Source: Clostridiales bacterium UBA3758 (GTDB lineage: Bacteria > Bacillota > Clostridia > Oscillospirales > Oscillospiraceae). From it: a stretch of 64,000 bases of DNA. Positions 35,254 through 43,361 of the stretch are shown here, piece by piece. The notes beneath the pieces were generated by a model that searched no databases, was not told the DNA's origin, and saw only the letters and a list, made by a program, of their open reading frames with translations. How positions within the stretch are numbered: position 1 is the stretch's first letter; each line of letters opens with the position of its first letter. The stretch lies in assembly GCA_002371675.1 (NCBI GenBank), contig DFGE01000022.1, positions 124,001 through 188,000 on the forward strand, given 5' to 3'. Made by a program: the position numbers and the translations under genes.

Positions 35254-36648
35254 TTACTTGTCCATATAGGCCTTGAGAACGCCCTTGTAGGTCATATAGC
35301 AGTCAAACTTGGAGACGACCTCGAAGGGTGCGTGCATGCTCAGAACCGGCACGCCGGCGTCGATGGTGTCGATATTGCGGTTGGCCATGAACTTGGCGAT
35401 CGTACCGCCGCCGCCCTGGTCGACCTTGCCTAGCTCGGCCATCTGCCACACGACGCCCTCGCGGTCGAACAGACGGCGAAGGTAGGCCACGATCTCGGCC
35501 GAGGCGTCGCTTGTGCCGGACTTGCCGCGCGCGCCGGTGAACTTGCAGATACCCATGCCGTAGTTGATCTTGGAGTCGCTGCGCTTCTCGGAGACCTCGG
35601 GGTAGAGCGGGTCAAAGGCGTTGCAGACGTCCGCAGAGAGGCAGAAGCTGTTCTCAAAGCAGCGGCGGAGAGCGACGCCCTGCGCCTCGCAGAGATCCTC
35701 CATGAAGCAGTCGAATGCGGCGCTCTGCATGCCGCTCACGCCCTCGGAGCCGATCTCCTCCTTGTCCGCAAGGATGCAGATGCAGGTGCGCTCCGGAGCC
35801 TCGGCGTCGAAGATCGCCTTGAGCTCGGCATAGGCGCAGACCCGGTCGTCATGGCCGTAGCCGCCGATCAGCGAGCGGTCAAGGCCGATCTCGCACACAT
35901 CGAAGGCCGGGACGGCGGAGAGCTCTGCGGAGAGGAAGTCCTCCTCCGTGATGCCGTACATATCGTTGAGGATGCTCATGACGGCCAGCTTCACGCGGTC
36001 CTTGCCCTCGTCGGCATAGGGAGCGCTGCCGAGCAGGATATTCAGCCCCTCGCCCGTGAAGCCCTCGGACATGGTCTTCTTCATCTGGTCTGCGGCCAGG
36101 TGCGGCAGCAGATCGGTGATGACGAACTTCGGCTCGTCCTTCTCGCGGCCGATGACAACGTTGACCACTTCCCCGCTCTTGAGCGCAACGACGCCGTGCA
36201 GCTCGAGCGGAATGGTGACCCACTGGTATTTCTTGATGCCGCCGTAGTAATGGGTCTTGAAATAGGCCATCTCGTCGGACTCGTAGAGCGTGACCTGCTT
36301 GAGATCAAGACGCGGAGAGTCGACATGCGCGCCGGCGATGACCGCGCCCTCGCCAAGGCTCTTGCGGCCGATCACGGCGAGCATGAGCGCCTTGCCGCGG
36401 TTGTTCTTATAAATTTTGTCGCCGGGCTTGAGCTCCATCCCCGGAACGAAGGGCACGAAGCCCCGCTCCTCGGCCAGCGCGATCGCGTTGGCGACCGCTT
36501 CACGCTCCATGCGTGAGGCGTTCAGATAGTCCATGTAGCCTTTGCAGTAGTCCTCAACGGCCAGACGCTCCTCGGTGTCGATGAGGTCGTAGCCGTTCTT
36601 CTGCTCGTAGAACAGTTTGCTCCTCAGTTCATCTTTCTTCTCGTCCAT
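35254..36648 (-). CDS. M18 family aminopeptidase
   Basis: 464 residues. Zinc-binding and catalytic motifs of M18 peptidases are visible: AGAHVDSPRLDLK near 100-112, ILADKEEIGSEG (catalytic Glu pair) near 295-306, and the C-terminal VLSMHAPFEVVSKFD motif with the last His. M18 enzymes are cytosolic, cocoon-like multimers that remove N-terminal acidic or hydrophobic residues. The ATG follows AAGGAGG and overlaps the end of the TsaC-CoaE gene by 20 bases. It belongs to the prfA transcript. Confidence 0.92.
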   Translation of the reverse strand: MDEKKDELRSKLFYEQKNGYDLIDTEERLAVEDYCKGYMDYLNASRMEREAVANAIALAEERGFVPFVPGMELKPGDKIYKNNRGKALMLAVIGRKSLGEGAVIAGAHVDSPRLDLKQVTLYESDEMAYFKTHYYGGIKKYQWVTIPLELHGVVALKSGEVVNVVIGREKDEPKFVITDLLPHLAADQMKKTMSEGFTGEGLNILLGSAPYADEGKDRVKLAVMSILNDMYGITEEDFLSAELSAVPAFDVCEIGLDRSLIGGYGHDDRVCAYAELKAIFDAEAPERTCICILADKEEIGSEGVSGMQSAAFDCFMEDLCEAQGVALRRCFENSFCLSADVCNAFDPLYPEVSEKRSDSKINYGMGICKFTGARGKSGTSDASAEIVAYLRRLFDREGVVWQMAELGKVDQGGGGTIAKFMANRNIDTIDAGVPVLSMHAPFEVVSKFDCYMTYKGVLKAYMDK

Positions 36649-37855
36649 GGGATAAAGCCTCCTTCAGCAATTCATTGGTTTTATTTAGCAACTGCTCCGG
36701 CGTCCCGTTGTTCTCCAGGACGTACGTGCAATTCTCACGGAAGAATTCGTCCGAAGGCTGCGCCTTCAGGCGAAGCTCGGCATAGGTGCGCGAGACGCAG
36801 TCCCGCAGCATGATGCGATGCAGACGCGCTTCCCTATCCGCGATCACACCGATCGTAAACGCGCAGCTGTCCGCAAGGCCGCTGCCGATAAGCTCAATGG
36901 CGTCCACGGCGGCGAGGCTGCCGCCGGAGAGTGCGAATGCAGAGAGCCTTTCCTCAAGCGCCGCGAGGATATGTCGATGGGTGATCCGGTTCAGCGTGCG
37001 GAGCTTTTCTCCGTCGGCGAAAACGGACTCGCCGAGAGCCTTTCGCTGCAGCCTGCCGTTCTCCACCGTGCCGGGAAACGCCTCCTCGATCTCTCGCAAA
37101 AGCGTCTCGTCGGTCTCCAGCAGCTCATGATAGAGCGCGTCACAGTCCACACACAGGGCGCCTCGCGCTTCGAGAGCGCGGAGCACAGTCGTCTTTCCGC
37201 TGCCGCTGCCGCCGGTTATGCCGATCAGCGTCAGCTCCTCGCGCAAAGCAGAGACGATGGCCTTCTTTGGGAGCGCGCCCTGCCGCAGGATGCGATATGG
37301 CGCGCGGCTCAGATCCAGGATCGTCGATTCCCGGCCGAAGCCGCAGGAGCCGCCGTCGACGATGGCGGCGATCTTCCCCTCGAAATAGTCCGCAACCTTC
37401 TGCGCATCCTTCGGGCTCTCCTCGCCGGAGGGATTGGCCGAGGGCGCGGCAAAGGGTACGCCGGCGAGGCGCAGCAGCTCCAGCGTCATGGGGTGATCCG
37501 GGCAGCGCAGGCCGACGGTCTCCCCGCCCGCGCGCACAATCTCCGGCACGCAGTCCCTGGATTTCAGGATCAGCGTGAGCGGCCCGGGCCAGAAGCGTTT
37601 CGCCAGCGCATAGGCACAGGGCGGCACATCCTCGCAGTAGTCCCCGATGCTCTCCGCACTGGGGACCATCAGCGAGAGCGCTTTATTCTCCGGTCTCCCC
37701 TTGACCTCGTAAATCGCGGCCACGGCCTTTTCGTCCAGCCCGTTCGCCGCAAGGCCGTAAACGGTCTCCGTCGGGACAGCTGCGAGCTCGCCCCGGCGCA
37801 GAAGCGCGGCTGCGCGGCTCAGCTCCCGGGTTTCCTTGATGTGGATGGTATCCAT
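36629..37855 (-). CDS. Fusion: threonylcarbamoyl-AMP synthase (TsaC) - dephospho-CoA kinase (CoaE)
   Basis: 408 residues with two complete enzymes. Residues 1-~205 are a YrdC/Sua5 domain (PTETVYGLAANG at 29-40, KGRPENK at 52-58, PSANPSGEES, GRESTILDL), making threonylcarbamoyl-AMP for the t6A base of tRNA. Residues ~209-400 are a CoaE domain with P-loop GITGGSGSGKTTV, CDALYHELL and a final LLNKTNELLKE helix, phosphorylating dephospho-CoA to coenzyme A. A ~5-residue link joins them without an internal stop or ribosome site. It starts one base after the prfA stop, so it is coupled to RF1. tsaC next to prfA is a common bacterial arrangement; the CoaE fusion is not. Confidence 0.93.
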   Translation of the reverse strand: MDTIHIKETRELSRAAALLRRGELAAVPTETVYGLAANGLDEKAVAAIYEVKGRPENKALSLMVPSAESIGDYCEDVPPCAYALAKRFWPGPLTLILKSRDCVPEIVRAGGETVGLRCPDHPMTLELLRLAGVPFAAPSANPSGEESPKDAQKVADYFEGKIAAIVDGGSCGFGRESTILDLSRAPYRILRQGALPKKAIVSALREELTLIGITGGSGSGKTTVLRALEARGALCVDCDALYHELLETDETLLREIEEAFPGTVENGRLQRKALGESVFADGEKLRTLNRITHRHILAALEERLSAFALSGGSLAAVDAIELIGSGLADSCAFTIGVIADREARLHRIMLRDCVSRTYAELRLKAQPSDEFFRENCTYVLENNGTPEQLLNKTNELLKEALSHGREER

Positions 37856-37856
37856 T

Positions 37857-38927
37857 TCAGTACTCCGCCTGCGCGCTGAGCTTTGCGGCCTGGTCGGCCA
37901 GGATCAGCGCGTCGATCAGGGGATCCAGATCCCCGTTGATGATTTTGTCAATGTTGAAGTTGCGTTCTTCCCCGCTAAGACGGTGGTCGGTCACGCGGTT
38001 TTGCGGGAAGTTATAGGTGCGGATGCGCTCGCTGCGGTCGCCTGAGCCGATCTGACTGCGGCGTTCGGCCGCGACGGCCGCGTCCTGCTTCGCCTGCTCC
38101 TGCTCATAAAGCTTGGCGCGCAGGATCTGCAGCGCCCGATCCTTGTTCTTGTACTGGCTGCGCTCGTCCTGGCATTCCACGACCATGCCGGTCGGGATAT
38201 GGGTAACACGGATGGCGCTCGAGGTCTTGTTTACCTTCTGCCCGCCCGCGCCGGAGGAGCGGAACACATCGATCCGCACGTCGTCGAGATCGAGCTTGAA
38301 GTCCACGTCCTCGATCTCGGGCATGACGGCCACGGTCGCCGCGGAGGTATGGATGCGGCCGCCGGACTCCGTCACGGGAATGCGCTGGACGCGATGACCT
38401 CCCGCCTCATACTTGAGGCGAGACCAGGCTCCGCTGCCCTCCACGACAAAGCTAATCTCTTTGATCCCGCCGAGCTCTGTTTCGCTGAGATTGACGATCT
38501 CGAGCTTCCAGCCGCGCCGCTCAGCATAGAGCGCATACATGCGGTACAGATCCGCTGCGAAGAGCATACCCTCCTCGCCGCCGACGCCGCCGCGGATCTC
38601 CATGATGACGTTTTTGACATCGTTTGGGTCCTTCGGGAGAAGCAGGACGCGGATCTCCTGCTCGAGGCGTGCCTTTTCCGCCTTGCCGTTCAGGAGCTCC
38701 TCCTGGGCGAGCTCGCGCATCTCGGGATCCTCCATCAGCTCTGCGGCGGAAGCCAGCTCCGCGCAGACGCGCTCGTAGGCGGCGTAAGACTCGGCCAGAG
38801 GCTGCAGCTCGCGCGTCTCCCGCTCGACGCGGGCATAGAGCGCCGGATCCGAATAGGTCGCAGGCTCCTCAAGACGGCGGCACAGCTCCTCATATTGCTT
38901 TGTAACGAGCTTCAATCGTTCAAACAT
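37857..38927 (-). CDS. prfA: Peptide chain release factor 1
   Basis: 356 residues. The GGQ peptidyl-hydrolysis motif is in SSGAGGQKVNKTSSA near 226, and the stop-codon recognition tripeptide is PVT in QRIPVTESGG near 184, which marks RF1 (reads UAA/UAG) rather than RF2. The frame is open further upstream, but ATG 38927 has GGGAGAG and gives the normal N-terminus. The usual prmC neighbour is absent; tsaC-coaE follows at one base. First gene of the operon prfA, tsaC-coaE, aminopeptidase, tepA. Confidence 0.95.
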   Translation of the reverse strand: MFERLKLVTKQYEELCRRLEEPATYSDPALYARVERETRELQPLAESYAAYERVCAELASAAELMEDPEMRELAQEELLNGKAEKARLEQEIRVLLLPKDPNDVKNVIMEIRGGVGGEEGMLFAADLYRMYALYAERRGWKLEIVNLSETELGGIKEISFVVEGSGAWSRLKYEAGGHRVQRIPVTESGGRIHTSAATVAVMPEIEDVDFKLDLDDVRIDVFRSSGAGGQKVNKTSSAIRVTHIPTGMVVECQDERSQYKNKDRALQILRAKLYEQEQAKQDAAVAAERRSQIGSGDRSERIRTYNFPQNRVTDHRLSGEERNFNIDKIINGDLDPLIDALILADQAAKLSAQAEY

Positions 38928-38948
38928 GGCTCTCTCCCGAAACATCAC

Positions 38949-38977
38949 TGTATAAAGTGTACCACATTCGGAGGCAA
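38949..38977 (-). promoter_or_regulatory. Promoter of the prfA operon
   Basis: Minus strand TTGCCT (38972-38977) and TATACA (38949-38954) with 17 bases between, 22 bases before the prfA ATG. Confidence 0.6.
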
Positions 38978-39013
38978 AAAGAAAGAGGCGGAAGGGATTT
39001 CGTATAGAGATGC

Positions 39014-39042
39014 AAAACTCCCGCCGCAGAGGCGGGAGTTTT
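39014..39042 (-). terminator. Terminator of the topoisomerase-yitT-lipoprotein operon
   Basis: Perfect 12-bp stem AAAACTCCCGCC / GGCGGGAGTTTT, loop GCAGA, starting 8 bases after the lipoprotein stop and ending in a T-run. Confidence 0.88.
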
Positions 39043-39049
39043 AGCGAGA

Positions 39050-40213
39050 TCAAGGCTGCGTTTCCGTTTCGTCCGCAGCTTCTTCGACTGCCGGTGCCGT
39101 CACATCCTCAAATCCCAGCGTGCCCATGCAGCGGGGATAGGCGGAGACGTCCCAGCGGTAATTGACCCAGGCGAGCTCGTCATCCAGCAGGAAACCGGCC
39201 TCTATCCCCTGCTCGGCACAGACGGCTGCATCCACATGATAATACGAACCGTTTACGCGCACGATGTTCCAGGTGTGATCCTGCCAGTTCCGCTGGCCGT
39301 CGACCACGATGCAGTTGAGACCCAGCTTTTCACAGAGCGCCACATATGCCAGCGCCATGCCCACGCTGTTGGATTCATGCCGGATGAGCGCGTCGTAGAC
39401 CGTGCTGACGGCATAATTCCGGCAGGCGCAGTGCTCGGCGAGATAGCGGCAGGCGAGATATGCCCGGTCGATCTCCGAAAGCGCCGCAACGTCCGTATCG
39501 GCGAAGGGATCAAGCGCGGCCAATTCCTCGCGGCGCTGCGCAAGGGTGTCTGCGTCCATGGTGTAGTCAAAATTGATCTCATAAAGGCGCTGCGTGCCGG
39601 TGCCGGAGAACATGTTGACCGTCACGACGGGCTCGGCCGGCGCGATCAGAGGGCTCTCGCAGTAGACTGCGGAGGCCAGGCGGACGATCTCCTCTGCGCT
39701 GAAGCTGCTGCGCTGGATGAGCAGTACAAGCTGTTCATTCCCTTGCTGCATACAGCTGCGCAGACGCTCGTTCAAGCCGGTGGAATACTGCATGCGGACG
39801 ATCGCGCTCTGATCCCGGCCAGCCTCGGTATAGGTGATGGAGACCTCCGCCTCGTAATAGGACACGATCTTGCTCAGTTCATAGGAGAGATTGTCGACAC
39901 AGTAAGCGCAGAGCGCGTCCTGCGTGCGTACCTGCCAGCAGGCCGAGGCCATGTCCTCATTGACGTCGCCCTCATAGTTGGGATCGAATACGATCCTGCC
40001 GGAGCTCTGCCCGTCAACAACAAAGGAGCGAATGGTCTTGCGCAGATCTGCAAGCGTACGCACGCTCACGCCGCCTTCCTCCGTTTCGTCCTCCGCAAGC
40101 GTCGGCGTATAGGTGCTCACAGCCAGGTACTCCCGGTCGTATACATTGCCGCAGGCGCAGAGCGAAACGCACAGCGCGATCAGCAGCGCCGCGGCCGAGA
40201 GTCTCTTTTTCAT
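39050..40213 (-). CDS. Lipoprotein with transglutaminase-like domain lacking the catalytic Cys
   Basis: 387 residues. A signal peptide with lipobox ending at Cys21 (SLCAC-GN) predicts a lipid anchor. The C-terminal ~170 residues resemble the transglutaminase/protease fold: an Ala-rich helix (SNSVGMALAYVALCEKLGL) that normally carries Cys-x-Gly, followed by DHTWNIVRVNGSYYHVDAAV with the His and Asp of the triad. Here the Cys position holds Ser (about residue 281), so classical transglutaminase or cysteine-peptidase chemistry is doubtful; it may be a binding domain or a serine variant. The N-terminal half is of unknown fold. It is 3 bases after yitT and last in the operon. Confidence 0.78.
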   Translation of the reverse strand: MKKRLSAAALLIALCVSLCACGNVYDREYLAVSTYTPTLAEDETEEGGVSVRTLADLRKTIRSFVVDGQSSGRIVFDPNYEGDVNEDMASACWQVRTQDALCAYCVDNLSYELSKIVSYYEAEVSITYTEAGRDQSAIVRMQYSTGLNERLRSCMQQGNEQLVLLIQRSSFSAEEIVRLASAVYCESPLIAPAEPVVTVNMFSGTGTQRLYEINFDYTMDADTLAQRREELAALDPFADTDVAALSEIDRAYLACRYLAEHCACRNYAVSTVYDALIRHESNSVGMALAYVALCEKLGLNCIVVDGQRNWQDHTWNIVRVNGSYYHVDAAVCAEQGIEAGFLLDDELAWVNYRWDVSAYPRCMGTLGFEDVTAPAVEEAADETETQP

Positions 40214-40216
40214 GGC

Positions 40217-41101
40217 TTATTTGACCTCCGCAATGTTGTCGAAGCCCTTGCCGAATACGTTCTTGGCGTCGCTCACGACGAAGAAGGCGTGTTCATCCAC
40301 GCTGCGCACAACGCGCCGCAGCGCGGCGATCTGCGTGCGCTTGATCACGCAAAGAATCACCTTCTTGGGCGCATGGGAATAGGCGCCCTCGCCCTGCAGC
40401 AGCGTCACGCCGCGGTGCATGGTGCCGTTGATGATCTCCTGCGTAAGCTCCCTGCTCTTCTCGCTGATGATGTAGCAGAGCACGGAATTATCGATACCGT
40501 AGAGCGCAGCGTCGATCACCTTGCTGACGACAAACATCGCGATCATGGAATACATGGCGCTCTCAAGCTTATGGAGCGCTATGGCATAGGCCGCGATAAT
40601 GGCGATATCAATCATCATCACGATGGTGCCGAAGTTGATATGCGGCTGCTTCTGCCGCAGGACCTTCGCCACGATATCCACGCCGCCGGTTGTTGCCCCG
40701 ACATAGTAGATCATGCCGAGACCCGCGCCCTTGATGACGCCGCCGATGATGCTCGCAAGCATAGGATCAAGCGTCGCGGCGGGGAGATTAAACATGGCGA
40801 GCAGATCGACGAAGGCCGAGGAGATCGCCATACCGGCGACAGAGGCAAGCAGGAATTCAAGCCCGAAATGGCGCCAGCCGTAGGCAAAGATGGGGATGTT
40901 GATGAGGATGACCATGAGGCCGATAGGCCAATGCGTGAAGGCGTTGATGATCATGGCTACGCCGGTCACGCCGCCGGCCACGATGTTGTTCGGCAGCATG
41001 AAAAGCTGGAAGCCCAGGGCATAGATGAACGAACCGAGGACGATCGCAGCGTACTGGATCAGATGGCGTACCAGGGGGCTCTTTTCGGTTTCTCTACTCA
41101 T
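40217..41101 (-). CDS. YitT-family membrane protein (DUF2179 C-terminus)
   Basis: 294 residues with five or six membrane segments (including IAVGF-like and GGVTGVAMIIN stretches) and a C-terminal soluble DUF2179 domain (VVRSVDEHAFFVVSDAKNVFGKGF). The GATTGGVDIVAKVL loop is typical of the YitT/YpjC/YqfU family. The function is unknown; membrane transport has been suggested for the family. It lies 4 bases after the topoisomerase A-subunit gene and 3 bases before the lipoprotein gene, in one transcript. Confidence 0.9.
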   Translation of the reverse strand: MSRETEKSPLVRHLIQYAAIVLGSFIYALGFQLFMLPNNIVAGGVTGVAMIINAFTHWPIGLMVILINIPIFAYGWRHFGLEFLLASVAGMAISSAFVDLLAMFNLPAATLDPMLASIIGGVIKGAGLGMIYYVGATTGGVDIVAKVLRQKQPHINFGTIVMMIDIAIIAAYAIALHKLESAMYSMIAMFVVSKVIDAALYGIDNSVLCYIISEKSRELTQEIINGTMHRGVTLLQGEGAYSHAPKKVILCVIKRTQIAALRRVVRSVDEHAFFVVSDAKNVFGKGFDNIAEVK

Positions 41102-41105
41102 AATA

Positions 41106-43346
41106 TCATTCCTCGATCAGTGAAAGCTGCTTCTCCCCGCGGTCCTCCGGCTTCAAAAGCGCTCCGGAGGCGGGCAGACTGCGGACGCGGTAGCGGCTGA
41201 CCGTCTGGATCGCCGTGTCGGCGAGGGGTTTTGCGGCGCTCAGCGTTCTGCGCGCTTTGGCCGCCATGACGGCAACGCCCTGCGTCGAGCGGCTGGATTT
41301 CTCCTGCAGTAGCGAAGAATTGAAGACGATCGCGCGCCCGTCGCTTGTGAAGAGCGCGATATCCTTCTCCTCTGTCAGCAGCAGGACCTCGACCAGCGGG
41401 CTCTTGTCGGAGAAGGCGTTGACGAGCTTCTTGCGGTTGGTTTTGGTGGCGTACACGGAGAGCGGGAGTCTGGCCGCTTTTCCGTTTTCAAACAGCAGCA
41501 GAACGTTCGCGCTGTAATCGCCCGGGTCGAGCATGGTGATGACGCTCTCGCCCTCGTCCATCTGCAGCTTGGCAGGCAGATAGGCGCCGAGCAGGGAGGC
41601 CTTGCTGTCCTCCATCTCGCTGAGCCGGAGCTTGTAGACCTGCTGCCTGTCCGTGAAGACCAGCAGATCGCTGCGGTTGGAGCTCTCAAAGCTCACGCGC
41701 AGACCGTCGCCCTCCTTATACTTCTGCTCTCCGCTCATGCGCAGAGACTGGGCTGTGATCTTCTTGAAATAGCCCTCGCGGGAGAGGAAAAGCGTGACGG
41801 GGTAATCCTCGACGGTCTCCGTCTCGTTGAGTTCCTCCACCTCATGCGAATAGACGATGGCCGTTTTCCTCGGAGTGGGGTACTTCTTGTTGATCTGCCT
41901 GAGCTCATCCACGATGACAGAACGGATGCGGCGGCGGTTTTTGAGCGTATCCTCGAGATCGGCGATCTCCTTTTCCAGTTCGTCCGTCTCCTCGGTACGC
42001 TTGAGGATATATTCGCGGTTGATGTTGCGCAGCTTGATCTCGGCGACATATTCGGCCTGGATCTGGTCGATGCCGAAGCCCATCATAAGATTCGGCACGA
42101 CGTCCTCTTCCAGCTCAGTGCCGCGGATGATAGCGATGGCCTTGTCAATATCCAGCAAAATCTGCTGCAGGCCCTTGAGCAGATGCAGCTTTTCCCTCTT
42201 CTTCTGCAGCTCGTGATAGACACGGCGGCGGACACACTCCATGCGCCAGGCCGTCCACTCCTCGAGGATCTCCCGTACGCCCATGACGCGGGGATTGCCC
42301 GCGACCAGGATGTTGAAATTGCAGGGGAAGGCGTCCTGCAGGGTGGTCATGCGGAAGAGCTTCTGCATGAGCTTCTCCGGGTCGACGCCGCGCTTGAGGT
42401 CGATGGCCAGACGCAGGCCGCTCAGATCGGTCTCGTCGCGCATGTCGTTGATCTCGCGGATCTTGCCGCTCTTGATAAGGTCGGCCACCTTGTCGATCAC
42501 GGCCTCGGAGGTCGTCGTATAGGGGATCTCAAAGATCTCGATGATGTTCTCTTTCTGCACAAAGCGCCACTTGGCACGGAGCTTGAAGCTGCCGCGGCCG
42601 GTGCGGTAGATATTCTCCATCTCGGCGCGGTCAAAGATAAGCTCGCCGCCGGTGGGAAAATCCGGCGCGGGGAGAGTTGTGAAGAGATCGCAGTCCGGGT
42701 CCTTGAGATAGGCAATCGTCGTCTCGCAGACCTCATTGAGGTTGAAGCCGCAGATCTGGCTCGCCATGCCGGCGGCGATGCCGGAATTGGCGGAAACGAG
42801 CACGTTCGGGAAGGCGGTTGGCAGGAGGCTGGGCTCTTTCATGCTGCCGTCGTAGTTGTCCACGAGGTCGACGGTGTCCCGGTCGATATCCCGGAAGACC
42901 TCCGCGCAGATTGCGGAGAGCCTGGCCTCGGTGTAACGCGAGGCGGCATAGGACATGTCGCGCGAATAGACCTTGCCGAAGTTGCCCTTGGAATCCACAA
43001 AGGGAGTCAGCAGCGCCTGATAGCCCGTGGAGAGACGGACCATGGTCTCGTAGATCGCCGCGTCGCCGTGCGGATTGAGGCGCATCGTCTGGCCGACGAT
43101 GTTCGCGCTCTTGGTGCGTGCGCCCTTCAGAAGCCCCATTTTATACATCGTGTACAGCAGCTTGCGGTGCGAGGGCTTGAAACCGTCGATCTCCGGGATG
43201 GCGCGGGAGACGATGACGCTCATGGCATAGGGCATGAAGTTGGTCTCCAGCGTCCGGGTGATCGGCTGCTCGGTCACGGCGGCGTGCAGGCCGACGACAG
43301 CGGGGTTATCGAATTTTTTCTTTTCGGGTTCTTTTTTTCTTGCCAT
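41106..43346 (-). CDS. Type IIA topoisomerase subunit A (ParC/GyrA-like, divergent)
   Basis: 746 residues. The breakage-reunion domain carries the catalytic Tyr138 in AASRYTEARL, the HGDAAIYETM helix near 93-102 and ANSGIAAGMAS near 185. It is followed by a coiled coil (about 370-480) and a reduced C-terminal beta-propeller without a clear GyrA box (QRRGGKG). That argues for a topoisomerase IV-like decatenase rather than gyrase. It follows the B-subunit gene by 15 bases. A stretch of Lys/Glu at the N-terminus (ARKKEPEKKK) is unusual. Confidence 0.88.
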   Translation of the reverse strand: MARKKEPEKKKFDNPAVVGLHAAVTEQPITRTLETNFMPYAMSVIVSRAIPEIDGFKPSHRKLLYTMYKMGLLKGARTKSANIVGQTMRLNPHGDAAIYETMVRLSTGYQALLTPFVDSKGNFGKVYSRDMSYAASRYTEARLSAICAEVFRDIDRDTVDLVDNYDGSMKEPSLLPTAFPNVLVSANSGIAAGMASQICGFNLNEVCETTIAYLKDPDCDLFTTLPAPDFPTGGELIFDRAEMENIYRTGRGSFKLRAKWRFVQKENIIEIFEIPYTTTSEAVIDKVADLIKSGKIREINDMRDETDLSGLRLAIDLKRGVDPEKLMQKLFRMTTLQDAFPCNFNILVAGNPRVMGVREILEEWTAWRMECVRRRVYHELQKKREKLHLLKGLQQILLDIDKAIAIIRGTELEEDVVPNLMMGFGIDQIQAEYVAEIKLRNINREYILKRTEETDELEKEIADLEDTLKNRRRIRSVIVDELRQINKKYPTPRKTAIVYSHEVEELNETETVEDYPVTLFLSREGYFKKITAQSLRMSGEQKYKEGDGLRVSFESSNRSDLLVFTDRQQVYKLRLSEMEDSKASLLGAYLPAKLQMDEGESVITMLDPGDYSANVLLLFENGKAARLPLSVYATKTNRKKLVNAFSDKSPLVEVLLLTEEKDIALFTSDGRAIVFNSSLLQEKSSRSTQGVAVMAAKARRTLSAAKPLADTAIQTVSRYRVRSLPASGALLKPEDRGEKQLSLIEE

Positions 43347-43361
43347 ATTCGTTTCCTTCCG

